Shown: one piece after another, positions 18,152 through 27,665 of the stretch
Layout of the letters: each line of letters begins with the position of its first letter
Position numbering within the stretch: the stretch's first letter is position 1
Assembly: GCF_947492405.1 (NCBI RefSeq)
Contig: NZ_CANLMP010000009.1
Coordinates: 1-64,000, forward strand
Source of the DNA: an uncultured Aquimarina sp.
GTDB taxonomy: Bacteria > Bacteroidota > Bacteroidia > Flavobacteriales > Flavobacteriaceae
DNA length: 64,000 nt
Direction: 5' to 3'
The notes under the pieces: generated by a model
Seen by the model: the letters and a program-made list of their open reading frames with translations, nothing else
What the model was told of the DNA's origin: nothing
Database searches by the model: none
Position numbers and translations under genes: made by a program

Positions 18152-20488
18152 TTAATCCTTGTTTATACTATTAATAGCGACATTATAATTATTTCTAAGT
18201 AGGCCATTATTAGGATTGATTTCTAATCCTTTTTTTCCAACTTCAATTGCCTTACCCCATTGTTTTAAAGAGTTATATGCAGCACATATGTTATTGTAAA
18301 GATTATCTGAATTCGGATATTTTGTAACTCCTTCTTGAGCAATAGTAATACATTTGTCAAACAACCCATAATTATAATACAACAAGCTTAAATTAAGGTA
18401 ATTGCTTTCGGTGGGTTCAGTAGCAACTGACCGGATTAATTCATCTGTACTGGTTTTACCGGTTAGAGCAGCATTAAGGTTGTTTTTAGCTAATTCAAAA
18501 TCAGGACTTAATTGTAAAGCTTTATTACAAGCCTCTATGGCTTTGTCAAAATTTCCCAAAAGGTTTTGAGAAATGCAAATGTTATTATAAGCAATGGTAG
18601 AATTTGGATCAAGCGCCAATGCTTTTTCTGAAGCTTTTATGCATTTGTTGTATTGTTGTTGATTATAATATTTTAAACCTAAATTAATATATTTTTCTGC
18701 TGTAGGATTATTTGCTACTTCTCTTTCTTCCATATCCAACTTGCCGATTTTTTGAATACTGGCCAGAAGAAATAATTGTGCTTTTTTATTATTCTTCTCA
18801 ATTTGAAGGGTGCTGTACGCTAATTCATGCAGGAGACCCCATTCTTCTAAATCAAGATAATTTTCCATAAGCAATTGTCTTGTTTCCATATGATAAGGAG
18901 AAAGTTCTACAGATTTTGATAGTTTTTCAATAGCTTCTTTAGTTCTCTTATTCTGTGATAAGAAACGACCATAATAAAACCAAGGATTGTAGTAGTTGGG
19001 TCCATATTCAATTGCTTTTTTGAAATATTTTTCTGCTTCTACTTTTCGTCCTTGTGTGTTATTAAGAATTCCTAAATTAATATGTAGCGTATGATAGTTA
19101 GGAGTGAATTTAAGAGCTTCTTTAAAATGCTTTTCTGCCGAAACATATTCTCCTTTTGCCATTTGAGTAAGACCATAGTTCATAAGACCTCTTCCATTTT
19201 TTGGGCTTTTTATGGAGACATCTTTCCATAAACTTTCTTCATCATGCCATACTTGATTTCTTTGATAAGTCCCAAAACTATACAATCCTAATAACACGAT
19301 CATGCTAGAGATCAGGAGTTTACTATTGATCTTTTGTTTCTTAACTAACCACTGATAAACCAGCCAAATAAAATAACCTACACTAATAATTAAACCGATA
19401 TATGGAAAAAACATGCGATGATCATTCATCACTTCCGCTAATGGAATGAAACTAGAAGTTGGTATCAATGCTATAAAAAACCAGGCAATACCAAATGCAA
19501 TTGGATAGTATTTTTTCTTCTTTGATGCTATAAAAGCTATAGTAATGAGGCTGAGTAACACAAATAAACTAAGGAAAAATTCATAAGACCAAATACTTTG
19601 TAAAGGAGACCAATCAGTATCAGCGCTTAAGTGTATAGGTAAGAAGAGACTCCCAAAATAATAAGAAATTACCCAAGGCTGTGTAATAAGGTAGTTAAAG
19701 GTGTTTGATGATCCAGTGGTGTATGTCTCAGGAGTCATTTTCAAAATGAATAGATACAAAAGGATACTGGTTGCAAATGCAGGTAAACTTTGTTTGATTA
19801 CCATAAGTATTTTTGAAAATGATTTTTTAGAAAATAGATCAAAGAAGCTTAAATTATGTTCAAAAAGGAGTATATAACAAAACAGCAAAGGAGCAAACAT
19901 AATTGCAATTGGCTTAGCTAAAGTTCCCAATATAAATGGAATCAAGTACAAATGGTATTTTTTTGCTAATGGCCAATATTGGTAAAAGAAAAACGTCAGA
20001 ACAACAAAAAAAGTGGCTTGTAAATCAGATCTGGCGATAACATAATTTACAGTTTCCGCCATTACGGGATGTAACATATACCATAGAGATACTCCTGCAG
20101 ATATATAAAAGGTATTGATATTGGTTGTAGTAAGTTCTAGAGTTTTATGCAAAAAAAAGAATAATAAAACCCCCTGAAGTATAAATAGAATAAAAGTTAA
20201 GAGATGGAAATAAAAAATGTTATAACCATTACCTAACCAATAATCAATCGCTAGACTGGTAGTTACAATAGGTCGATATGATTGATTTTGAGGTAAGGAA
20301 CCAATCGTACTGCCGTCTGTAAAGAAATCCGGAATATTTTTTAAATTTCTGATGTTTGGATTTTCAGTTATAGTGTGAAAATCATCAAAATGAAAAGAAT
20401 TGTCAAAATGATTAAGGTATGTAATGGTAGTAACGATAACCATTATAATTAGGAAATAAAGCGTTTTCTTTTTTGGTATTTGATTCAT
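18152..20488 (-). CDS. TMTC-like membrane protein with C-terminal TPR array (putative O-mannosyltransferase type)
   Basis: The 778-aa protein carries the first-loop motif NSFHFDDFHTITENPNI typical of TMTC/Wzy-like GT-C proteins. SYRPIVTTSLAIDYWLG, RSDLQATFF and ADTDWSPLQSIWS are further TMTC-type loops. About eleven membrane helices reach to about residue 400, then TPR repeats fill the rest (for example ISPKNGRGLMNYGLTQMAKG, TIAYNNICISQNLLGNFDKA). The last TPRs are related to the tails of the two plus-strand GT-C proteins. In eukaryotes TMTC proteins O-mannosylate cadherins; in bacteria the acceptor is unknown. The start ATG lies at 20486-20488. Confidence 0.78.
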   Translation of the reverse strand: MNQIPKKKTLYFLIIMVIVTTITYLNHFDNSFHFDDFHTITENPNIRNLKNIPDFFTDGSTIGSLPQNQSYRPIVTTSLAIDYWLGNGYNIFYFHLLTFILFILQGVLLFFFLHKTLELTTTNINTFYISAGVSLWYMLHPVMAETVNYVIARSDLQATFFVVLTFFFYQYWPLAKKYHLYLIPFILGTLAKPIAIMFAPLLFCYILLFEHNLSFFDLFSKKSFSKILMVIKQSLPAFATSILLYLFILKMTPETYTTGSSNTFNYLITQPWVISYYFGSLFLPIHLSADTDWSPLQSIWSYEFFLSLFVLLSLITIAFIASKKKKYYPIAFGIAWFFIALIPTSSFIPLAEVMNDHRMFFPYIGLIISVGYFIWLVYQWLVKKQKINSKLLISSMIVLLGLYSFGTYQRNQVWHDEESLWKDVSIKSPKNGRGLMNYGLTQMAKGEYVSAEKHFKEALKFTPNYHTLHINLGILNNTQGRKVEAEKYFKKAIEYGPNYYNPWFYYGRFLSQNKRTKEAIEKLSKSVELSPYHMETRQLLMENYLDLEEWGLLHELAYSTLQIEKNNKKAQLFLLASIQKIGKLDMEEREVANNPTAEKYINLGLKYYNQQQYNKCIKASEKALALDPNSTIAYNNICISQNLLGNFDKAIEACNKALQLSPDFELAKNNLNAALTGKTSTDELIRSVATEPTESNYLNLSLLYYNYGLFDKCITIAQEGVTKYPNSDNLYNNICAAYNSLKQWGKAIEVGKKGLEINPNNGLLRNNYNVAINSINKD

Positions 20489-20552
20489 TGAATATTTATA
20501 TTGCTACTAATGTAAATTTAAAGATTTTGTAACCAGAGGCAAATTTTACTCT

Positions 20553-21467
20553 CTAAAAAATAGAAAACCCCGTCAAAGTAGTTAATCTTTCTAAGGCATA
20601 CATTCCTAACTCTGAGTTACCTTTTGGATTAAGAGGAGGACTCCACACGGTTACTGCGTATTGACCTGGATGTATTGCAGCAATACCTCCGCCTACACCA
20701 CTTTTGCCAGGTAAACCTACTCTAAAACTAAATTCTCCAGCTTCATCATAAAAACCGCAGGTTTGCATGATAGCATTGATACGTTTTATTTTTCTAGGAG
20801 AAATGATTTTGATATCATCAGATAAAGTATTTCCAGCATTTGCATAAATCATAAAGGCAGTTGCTAATTCCTGACAAGACATCTCAATAGAACATTGATA
20901 GATATATAGGTCCAAAACAGTTTCTATATCATTTTTTATATTGCCAAAAGATTTCATGAGATTTAGTAAAGCAGCATTACGATGACTGTACTTCTTTTCA
21001 GAATCAAAAACTTTTTGATTGATATTAATAGTGTTGTCTCCTGTAATTTTGTGAATAAAATCCAAGAATTCCTGTTGAGGGTTTTTTAGTGCTGAAACCA
21101 AAACATCAGCGATAACCAATGCACCTGCATTTATAAAAGGGTTTCTTGGAATTCCATTTTCGTACTCTAATTGAATTAAAGAATTGAAAGGATCTCCTGA
21201 TGGTTCTACATCTATTCTATCAAATAGTTCATCATCCAATAAAGACATTGCCAGTGTTAATGAGAACACTTTGGAAATACTTTGGATAGAAAACTGCTCG
21301 TTTTCATTACCAAAACCATAATGACCAGAGTTAATGCAATATAAATGCATTCCTAATTTATCAGGATCAATTTTAGCCAATTCCGGAATATAAGTAGCTA
21401 CTTTTCCTGTAATAGGTTTGGTCGATATTTCAGATTGAATTGTATCAAGAATTTTCTGGTATTGCAT
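20553..21467 (-). CDS. glsA: Glutaminase A
   Basis: The 304-aa protein is full length for the serine-dependent beta-lactamase-fold glutaminases (glutamine + water to glutamate + ammonia, cytosolic). The catalytic SxxK is in QSISKVFSL (S63, K66). Other family blocks are NPFINAGALVIADV, the GLPGKSGVGGGI loop and LNPKGNSELG near the C-terminus. It lies 7 bp downstream of pepE on the same strand, so the two are probably one transcript: PepE releases amino acids from Asp-dipeptides and GlsA deamidates glutamine. Confidence 0.95.
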   Translation of the reverse strand: MQYQKILDTIQSEISTKPITGKVATYIPELAKIDPDKLGMHLYCINSGHYGFGNENEQFSIQSISKVFSLTLAMSLLDDELFDRIDVEPSGDPFNSLIQLEYENGIPRNPFINAGALVIADVLVSALKNPQQEFLDFIHKITGDNTININQKVFDSEKKYSHRNAALLNLMKSFGNIKNDIETVLDLYIYQCSIEMSCQELATAFMIYANAGNTLSDDIKIISPRKIKRINAIMQTCGFYDEAGEFSFRVGLPGKSGVGGGIAAIHPGQYAVTVWSPPLNPKGNSELGMYALERLTTLTGFSIF

Positions 21468-21474
21468 ACATCAA

Positions 21475-22182
21475 TTAGTTTAATTCGGATAGAGAACTAT
21501 TTGGTACAATTTCATAAGGAATTTTGTTTTGTTCAAAAATCCTAGCAGATAAATTACCTTGTAATGTAATATCTTCTTGATGAATCCTTAACCAACTTCC
21601 TTCTCTAAGTCCCACTACGGGTTGTGGATTTATCGTATGAAACTCCTTAATGCGTGTTTCTCTGGTTTCGCCTTTATGCGTAGAATTGGGATCAGGGTCC
21701 AAATAATGTGCATTTATATTAAAAGGCATAATCCCTAAAGTTTTATAGCTTGGAGGATGTACAATAGGCATGTCATTGGTAGTTTGCATAGTAAGTCCGC
21801 ATATATTACTTCCCGCACTGGTTCCTAAATACGGCACACCAGAATCTATTGCTTTTTTAAGAGGCTCAATTACTTTATTTCGGTATAACTGATCCACTAA
21901 GAGAAATGTATTGCCTCCACCTGTAAAAATACCTTGTGTATTTTTAAAAGCTTCCGCAGTATCTGAAAACATATGTATACCAAGTACTTTTTTATTAATT
22001 TTCTTAAAAATATTAGTAACACTAATAGTGTATTCATCAAGAGAAATTCCTCCTGGTCGAGCATAAGGAATAAACAGTATTTCATCAGAATCAACAAAAA
22101 GCTCAAGTAAGGACTCAAATAAATATTCTAATGGACCGCTTCCGTGAATAGTAGAGGTACTAGCTATTATACAGTTTTGCAT
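21475..22182 (-). CDS. pepE: Dipeptidase E (peptidase S51)
   Basis: The 235-aa cytosolic serine peptidase cleaves Asp-X dipeptides. The nucleophile elbow is in PYLGTSAGSNICG (Ser of TSAGSN, near residue 120). The preceding GIFTGGGNTFLLVDQL and the following NDMPIVHPPSYKTLGIMPF match PepE. Upstream, TACCTTTA on the minus strand is a 7/8 match to a -7 box. Head of the pepE-glsA pair. Confidence 0.93.
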   Translation of the reverse strand: MQNCIIASTSTIHGSGPLEYLFESLLELFVDSDEILFIPYARPGGISLDEYTISVTNIFKKINKKVLGIHMFSDTAEAFKNTQGIFTGGGNTFLLVDQLYRNKVIEPLKKAIDSGVPYLGTSAGSNICGLTMQTTNDMPIVHPPSYKTLGIMPFNINAHYLDPDPNSTHKGETRETRIKEFHTINPQPVVGLREGSWLRIHQEDITLQGNLSARIFEQNKIPYEIVPNSSLSELN

Positions 22183-22292
22183 ATAGTTGTTTTTTTAGTA
22201 AAGGTAGTTTAACGTTTTCTTATAAAGAAATCTTCTCAGCATATTGAAAAAATGTAGTATCTTCAGTAAAAACAAATTTAATTCAGCTTACT

Positions 22293-23081
22293 ATGAAAAT
22301 GAAACTATCCTTACTTTTTATATATTTTGCAATTAGTTTTTCATTCGCACAGATTACCTCCAGAGTCATGATTGATGGGCGTATTAGTGCACCAATAGGT
22401 GATGATGTAGAAGGGGTAGTTGTGTATAATCTTACTACTAAAAAAGGAACTATTACTGATAATAAAGGTGATTTTAGAATCAGTGCTGGAGCCAATGATA
22501 AAATAGAGATTATAGCTATGCAATATCAGAAATTCGTAGTGTTGATTGATAAAGGGGTTTTGGATAATAAAAGACTGAATATTTTCTTAAATGAATCTGT
22601 AAATCTTTTGGATGAAGTAATAGTAACACCTTATGACTTGTTAGGAAATGTATCGATTGATGTAAAAAAAATTGGAGTGGAGGATAGCGGAATTGCAGAA
22701 GTATCTAAACTGACATCCGCTAGGATTAACGATACGGATTATGATTGGACGGCAGATGAACTTTCTGAATTAGAGAACAAAGTGTTTTTAGAAGATAGGA
22801 TGATTTATGGACTTAATTTTGTCAATCTTTTTAAAGTTGTTTTTCAGGATAAGAATAAAAAAGATAGTAAAAAACCAGTAGATATTGATGTTCAAGTTCG
22901 AAATATATATAATGACGAATTTTTTAAAACAAATTTAGCCTTAGAAATGGATCAGATTAATGATTTTATATTCTTTGCAGAAGAGAACGGACTTAATAAA
23001 TCATATCTAGAAGAAGGAAATGAACTTAATTTGATAGAATTTTTGGTTTCGCAAAGCAAAGTGTATAAGGACCGCAAATAG
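22293..23081 (+). CDS. Exported CarboxypepD_reg-like domain protein, paralogue 1
   Basis: The 262-aa protein has a signal peptide (KLSLLFIYFAISFSFAQ). A beta-sandwich of the CarboxypepD_reg-like type occupies about residues 25-115 (RISAPIGDDVEGVVVYNLTT, then GTITDNKGDFRIS, ending in NLLDEVIVTPYDLLGNVSID). This is the N-terminal module of SusC/TonB-dependent proteins, but no barrel follows. The remainder (about 150 residues) is unrecognised. The next gene encodes a diverged paralogue with the same layout. Confidence 0.8.
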   Translation: MKMKLSLLFIYFAISFSFAQITSRVMIDGRISAPIGDDVEGVVVYNLTTKKGTITDNKGDFRISAGANDKIEIIAMQYQKFVVLIDKGVLDNKRLNIFLNESVNLLDEVIVTPYDLLGNVSIDVKKIGVEDSGIAEVSKLTSARINDTDYDWTADELSELENKVFLEDRMIYGLNFVNLFKVVFQDKNKKDSKKPVDIDVQVRNIYNDEFFKTNLALEMDQINDFIFFAEENGLNKSYLEEGNELNLIEFLVSQSKVYKDRK

Positions 23082-23225
23082 TATCTGAATATTGAAATCG
23101 CAACATTTTTAGTTTCTCTTCGTCTTTTGTGATGATGTGACGAAGTCCTGGGAATCGATTTATCTAAAGAAAACTAATGATATAAAGTTTACCTTTTGAT
23201 TTTAGTCATAAAATGAATACAATTT

Positions 23226-23984
23226 ATGGCTAGAGGATTACCCATTTTATTTTTTCTTTTCACTTTAGTAAATACTTTTGGTCAATCTCAAAGATTAAAA
23301 GGTAGAATCATTGCTGATTCTTTAGAAGGTTTTGCAATTAATATTGTGAATTACACTAAGAAAATAGGAACTACAAATGATCAGAAAGGTAATTTCGAAA
23401 TTCCCGCAGCCATTAATGACTCGATTATTTTTTCTTCAGTTCAATATGAGGTGATTTCTATTTTAGTTAAGGATAATGATCTGGATAATGAAGATTATCA
23501 AGTAACGCTACATCCAGTTGTTCGTAAACTGGAACAGGTAAACGTTAGTAATGTAAGCCTTTCAGGGAATATAGATAAGGATACGAAGTATATCAAAATT
23601 AAACCTTTTGTAAATAATAAAAGTTTAGGCTTACCATTCAGAGATATAAAACAACCAACACAGATAGAAAGAAGAATTTATACTGCAAAATCTGGTATAA
23701 TTGATAGACCTATCAATTACTTAAATGGGACATTAAAAAAATTAAAACGGATAAAAGCTCTTCAAGATTTAGATAGATTGATTCAAAAAGGAGAGGCTTC
23801 ATTTAGTATAACTTTTTTCACAAAGGATTTAAGAATACCAGAGGTTTTAATCTCCGATTTCATGTACTATTGTGCAGAGGATGAATACTTCGAAAACTTA
23901 TTAGAGAATACTAAAAGATTATCATTGCTAGAGTTTTTTCAAGAAAAAGCGAAATTTTACAAAGAGTATAAGGAAATTGATTAA
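23226..23984 (+). CDS. Exported CarboxypepD_reg-like domain protein, paralogue 2
   Basis: The 252-aa protein has signal peptide LPILFFLFTLVNTFGQ. A CarboxypepD_reg-like domain follows (RLKGRIIADSLEGFAINIVN, GTTNDQKGNFEIP, then LEQVNVSNVSLSGNIDKD). The C-terminal half ends in a stretch resembling paralogue 1 (ENLLENTKRLSLLEFFQEKA against SYLEEGNELNLIEFLVSQSK). The pair probably arose by duplication. Molecular role unknown; probably periplasmic or outer-membrane associated. Confidence 0.78.
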   Translation: MARGLPILFFLFTLVNTFGQSQRLKGRIIADSLEGFAINIVNYTKKIGTTNDQKGNFEIPAAINDSIIFSSVQYEVISILVKDNDLDNEDYQVTLHPVVRKLEQVNVSNVSLSGNIDKDTKYIKIKPFVNNKSLGLPFRDIKQPTQIERRIYTAKSGIIDRPINYLNGTLKKLKRIKALQDLDRLIQKGEASFSITFFTKDLRIPEVLISDFMYYCAEDEYFENLLENTKRLSLLEFFQEKAKFYKEYKEID

Positions 23985-24070
23985 TGAATATTCTTTTTAT
24001 ACAATAAGATACTTTTGGCACAATATTTTATACCAAAATAGTACATTTACAATCTTTTAAATTATATAAG

Positions 24071-24577
24071 TTGAAGAAATTACTATTCATTTTACCTGTG
24101 CTTCTGATTTTTATAAGTTCGTTTAACACGCTTCATAAATTTTATGTTAGCGTTACTCAAATAGAATATAATGAGGAGCAAAAGTCATTGCAAATTATTT
24201 CGAGAATTTTTATCGATGATATTGAAGAAGTACTTAAGAAACGATATGATGAAAACATAGAATTAGTTTCAGAAAAACAAGAAGCCAAAGTAGATCAATA
24301 TTTGAGTACATATTTAAATCAAAAATTAGCCATTTCGGTTAATGGCAAAGAAGTGTTTTTTAGTTTTATCGGAAAAGAATATGACAATGATCTTGTATTA
24401 TGTTATTTAGAAATCGAAAATGTTACTTCACTCCAAACAATATCAGTTTCTAATCAAGTTTTGATGGACTTTTTTGATGAACAACAGAATATTGTACACG
24501 TAAAAAAAAGGAAAAAGCGTAAAAGCCTTATCCTCGAAAAAGAAAAGGATAAAGGCATGTTAAAGTTTAGTGAATAA
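24071..24577 (+). CDS. DUF6702-type exported protein
   Basis: The 168-aa protein starts at TTG 24071; no ATG lies at the right distance before the signal peptide (KKLLFILPVLLIFISSF). The mature part begins HKFYVSVTQIEYNEEQKSLQ and continues IISRIFIDDIEEVLKKRY, as in the DUF6702 family found beside M1 peptidases in flavobacteria. The tail is strongly basic. It lies 61 bp upstream of the M1 peptidase gene. Function unknown. Confidence 0.8.
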   Translation: MKKLLFILPVLLIFISSFNTLHKFYVSVTQIEYNEEQKSLQIISRIFIDDIEEVLKKRYDENIELVSEKQEAKVDQYLSTYLNQKLAISVNGKEVFFSFIGKEYDNDLVLCYLEIENVTSLQTISVSNQVLMDFFDEQQNIVHVKKRKKRKSLILEKEKDKGMLKFSE

Positions 24578-24638
24578 ATCATTAAACTTTTAAAAAACAA
24601 CTATTTTGCAATTTATTACTTAACACAATTACACTCTA

Positions 24639-26951
24639 ATGAAAAAAATACTTTTTATCCTTTCGGTTACTTTTTTAGTTTCTGCTTCAGGATTGTATGC
24701 ACAAAACCAAAATGAAAACGAAGAAACTCGTGAGTTGGGGCATACAAATCAAAACAAATTTAAGCAGATGTATGATGAGTTTGCAACTCCGAATATGTAT
24801 AGAACTGCTTCTGGAGCTCCTGGATCTGCTTATTATCAGCAACAGGCAGATTATAAAATGGATATAGAGCTTGATGATAAAAACAAAAAGCTTACTGGCA
24901 AAGAAACCATCACATATACTAATAATTCTCCTGATAATTTAGAATTTCTTTGGGTGCAATTAGACCAGAATATGAGATCTAGAAAATCAAAAACTCCCTT
25001 AATCCAACCAACTGGAGTAGATGCAGCTGATCCACCAAACAGATTTGTTGGGAAATATCTAGGAGAATATTTTGATGGAGGATTTAATATTACAGCCGTT
25101 AAGGATGCTGGAGGTAAACCATTAGAATATACTATTAATGGGACGATGATGCGTGTAGAGATGCCAAAAGATTTAGCATCCGGTAGCAAATTTGTGTTCT
25201 CTATAGATTGGTGGTATAATATTAACGATCACGTTAATGGCAGAGGAAGATCAGGTTATGAAGAGTTTGAGGATGGAAATAGAGCATATGTTATTGCGCA
25301 GTTTTATCCAAGAATGGCGGTTTATAATGATGTAGAAGGATGGCAAAATCATCAATTTTGGGGTCGAGGAGAATTCGCACTTCCATTTGGAGATTTTGAT
25401 GTTAATATAACAGTGCCTTCTGATCATATTTTAGATGCTACTGGTGTGTTAGTGAATAGAAAAGAAGTATTTACAAAAGAGATGATGAGTCGTTATGAAA
25501 AAGCTAAAAAATCATACGATAAACCTGTTCTTATAGTAACACAGAAAGAAGCAGAAGCAAAAGAGAAAACATTTTCCGAAAGTAAAAAAACATGGAAGCT
25601 TAGTGCAAAAAATGTAAGAGATTTTGGATTTGCAACATCCAGAAGATTCATTTGGGATATGATGGCAGTAAAAATAGGAGGAAAAGATGTTATGGCGGTT
25701 TCTATGTATCCTAAAGAAGGAAATCCTTTATGGGAAGATTGGTCGACTAAAGCTGTAGCCAGTACGTTAAAATCATACAGTCGAATGACTTTTGATTACC
25801 CTTATCACAAGGCCATCTCTGTGCATGCTAAGAATCAAGGTATGGAGTATCCGATGATTTGCTGGAATTACGGAAGACCTGATGAAAAAGGAAAATTTAG
25901 TGACCGTACTAAATTTGGAATGATGAGTGTTATTATTCATGAAGTTGGACATAACTTTTTTCCAATGATTGTAAATAGTGATGAACGCCAGTGGACTTGG
26001 ATGGATGAAGGTCTTAATACTTTTGTGCAGTATGTAGCTGAACAAGATTTTGGAGAGTGGTATCCTGATGCGATCGCGCCTTTAAAAAAGTATCCATCAA
26101 GAAGAGGTCCAGCACCGAAAATTGTACCTTACATGAGTGGTGATCAAAGTTTTATTTCACCAATTATGTCACAGTCTAATAATATTCACCAGTTCGGTTC
26201 TAATGCATACTCTAAGCCAGCTACGGGATTAAATATTCTTAGAGAAACTGTAATGGGTAGAGATCTTTTTGACTATTCATTTAGAACATATTCTCAGAGA
26301 TGGATGTTTAAACATCCAACGCCAGAAGACTTCTTTAGAACAATGGAAGATGCATCCGCGGTAGATTTGGATTGGTTCTGGAGAGGATGGTTTTATACAA
26401 CTGATTATACCGATATCGGTGTAAAAGAGGTGAAGAAATTTGTAGTTTCTAAAGAACCAAATCAAAGAGCCAAAAGCTTTGCCGCTGCAAGAGGAGCTAA
26501 GGTCGAAGACTTTGGTCCATTAGTATTTATGGTAGAAGAAGGTAGTGAAGAATATGAAGCGATTAAGAAAAATGGTAACATTATAGATGATGCAAAAACA
26601 TTAAAAGAATACTTAATAGATAATTTTTCAGTTGAAGAAAGAGAAGTGATCAAAGAACCTAAGTATTTTTATGAAGTTACTTTCGAAAAACCTGGAGGTT
26701 TAGTAATGCCTTTAATAGTAGAATATACCTACGAAGACGGGACTTCAGAAACAGTAACGTATCCTGCAGAAATTTGGAGAAAGAATGACGCAGCAGTTAA
26801 AAGAGCAATAGCTTCAGAAAAGGCAATTTCTAAAATTGTGGTGGATCCTAACCAAGAAACAGCAGACATAGATACATCAAATAATAGCTGGCCTCAGAAT
26901 AAAAAACTAGGTAAGTTTGATAAATTCAAAAATAAAGTAAAAGGACAATAA
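24639..26951 (+). CDS. M1 family zinc metallopeptidase, exported
   Basis: The 770-aa protein has a signal peptide (ILFILSVTFLVSASGLYAQ). The zinc site is complete: HEVGH at residues 434-438 and the third ligand Glu457 in WMDEGLN, 18 residues later. An N-terminal beta domain precedes the catalytic domain. The family are aminopeptidases (gluzincins); in flavobacteria such exported members probably degrade peptides in the periplasm. A strong terminator follows 26 bp after the stop. Confidence 0.93.
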   Translation: MKKILFILSVTFLVSASGLYAQNQNENEETRELGHTNQNKFKQMYDEFATPNMYRTASGAPGSAYYQQQADYKMDIELDDKNKKLTGKETITYTNNSPDNLEFLWVQLDQNMRSRKSKTPLIQPTGVDAADPPNRFVGKYLGEYFDGGFNITAVKDAGGKPLEYTINGTMMRVEMPKDLASGSKFVFSIDWWYNINDHVNGRGRSGYEEFEDGNRAYVIAQFYPRMAVYNDVEGWQNHQFWGRGEFALPFGDFDVNITVPSDHILDATGVLVNRKEVFTKEMMSRYEKAKKSYDKPVLIVTQKEAEAKEKTFSESKKTWKLSAKNVRDFGFATSRRFIWDMMAVKIGGKDVMAVSMYPKEGNPLWEDWSTKAVASTLKSYSRMTFDYPYHKAISVHAKNQGMEYPMICWNYGRPDEKGKFSDRTKFGMMSVIIHEVGHNFFPMIVNSDERQWTWMDEGLNTFVQYVAEQDFGEWYPDAIAPLKKYPSRRGPAPKIVPYMSGDQSFISPIMSQSNNIHQFGSNAYSKPATGLNILRETVMGRDLFDYSFRTYSQRWMFKHPTPEDFFRTMEDASAVDLDWFWRGWFYTTDYTDIGVKEVKKFVVSKEPNQRAKSFAAARGAKVEDFGPLVFMVEEGSEEYEAIKKNGNIIDDAKTLKEYLIDNFSVEEREVIKEPKYFYEVTFEKPGGLVMPLIVEYTYEDGTSETVTYPAEIWRKNDAAVKRAIASEKAISKIVVDPNQETADIDTSNNSWPQNKKLGKFDKFKNKVKGQ

Positions 26952-26977
26952 GTTAAAAAATCTTTAAATTATAAGTT

Positions 26978-27008
26978 AAAGCCGTTCGTGTATGCGAACG
27001 GCTTTTTT
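26978..27008 (+). terminator. Rho-independent terminator after M1 peptidase
   Basis: The 11-bp stem AAAGCCGTTCG / CGAACGGCTTT has a 6-nt loop and is followed by a T run. Confidence 0.92.
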
Positions 27009-27025
27009 CTATACATTATTGTAGT

Positions 27026-27033
27026 TATATTTG
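27026..27033 (+). promoter_or_regulatory. -7 box of tatA, next to the start codon
   Basis: TATATTTG matches TAnnTTTG exactly and ends 7 bp before the ATG at 27041. Transcription should begin at or within a few bases of the ATG, so the mRNA is probably leaderless or nearly so. Confidence 0.65.
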
Positions 27034-27040
27034 CAGTATT

Positions 27041-27334
27041 ATGATAACATTACCATTATTCATAAGCGGAACAGAAATCGCCTTTATAGTATTTATATTG
27101 GTTATGGTTTTTGGTGCTGATAAAATACCTGAAATCGCTCGAGGTTTAGGTAAAGGAATGCGTATTGTTAAGGATGCTACTAATGATATTAAATCCGAAA
27201 TTACCAAAAGTGCAGAAAAGCATGGAATCGATACTGATATCCCTACTTCTATTACTTCTGATATAAAAAAGGAAATTACTCAAGTAAAAAAAGATATCGA
27301 AGACGTTACAGGCCCTGTAAAACGTAATCTCTAA
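27041..27334 (+). CDS. tatA: Sec-independent translocase subunit TatA/TatE
   Basis: The 97-aa protein has one N-terminal membrane helix (residues 8-24). The family hinge follows with FGADKIPEIARGLGKGMR, then an amphipathic helix and an acidic/basic tail. TatA oligomers form the pore of the twin-arginine pathway with TatC, which is not in this window. It is monocistronic between two terminator or intergenic regions. Confidence 0.93.
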   Translation: MITLPLFISGTEIAFIVFILVMVFGADKIPEIARGLGKGMRIVKDATNDIKSEITKSAEKHGIDTDIPTSITSDIKKEITQVKKDIEDVTGPVKRNL

Positions 27335-27665
27335 TCTACCATATTTTAAATTTTATCATTTTCGATAAATAACCCCTCTGTTTTTACTTTTTTATCAAAA
27401 AAACCATTCTTTTTTTAAGATAATCTTGCTTTGTAGTCTTTTTCTGTAAAACCCTTATAAACATTGGTATTTGACGCTGTTTCTTTGTCTTATGCAAGCA
27501 TAGTAATGGTAATTTTTTTGAGATTCTTTCAATATAATGTGATAATATTTAGATTTTATTTAATAAATTAGTTGTGAAATTAACTAAATGATAATTATTT
27601 GATGTTTTTAGGAAGTGACCACTTCAAAACGTCATTAACACACAAACTCATTAATTTATACTAAA
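27335..27665. other. 331-bp gene-free stretch upstream of the subtilase; palindromic site inside
   Basis: I see no gene here. At 27612-27625 there is a perfect palindrome, GAAGTG-AC-CACTTC, 40 bp before the start codon of the subtilase. It is a plausible operator. No exact TAnnTTTG box was seen. Confidence 0.5.
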
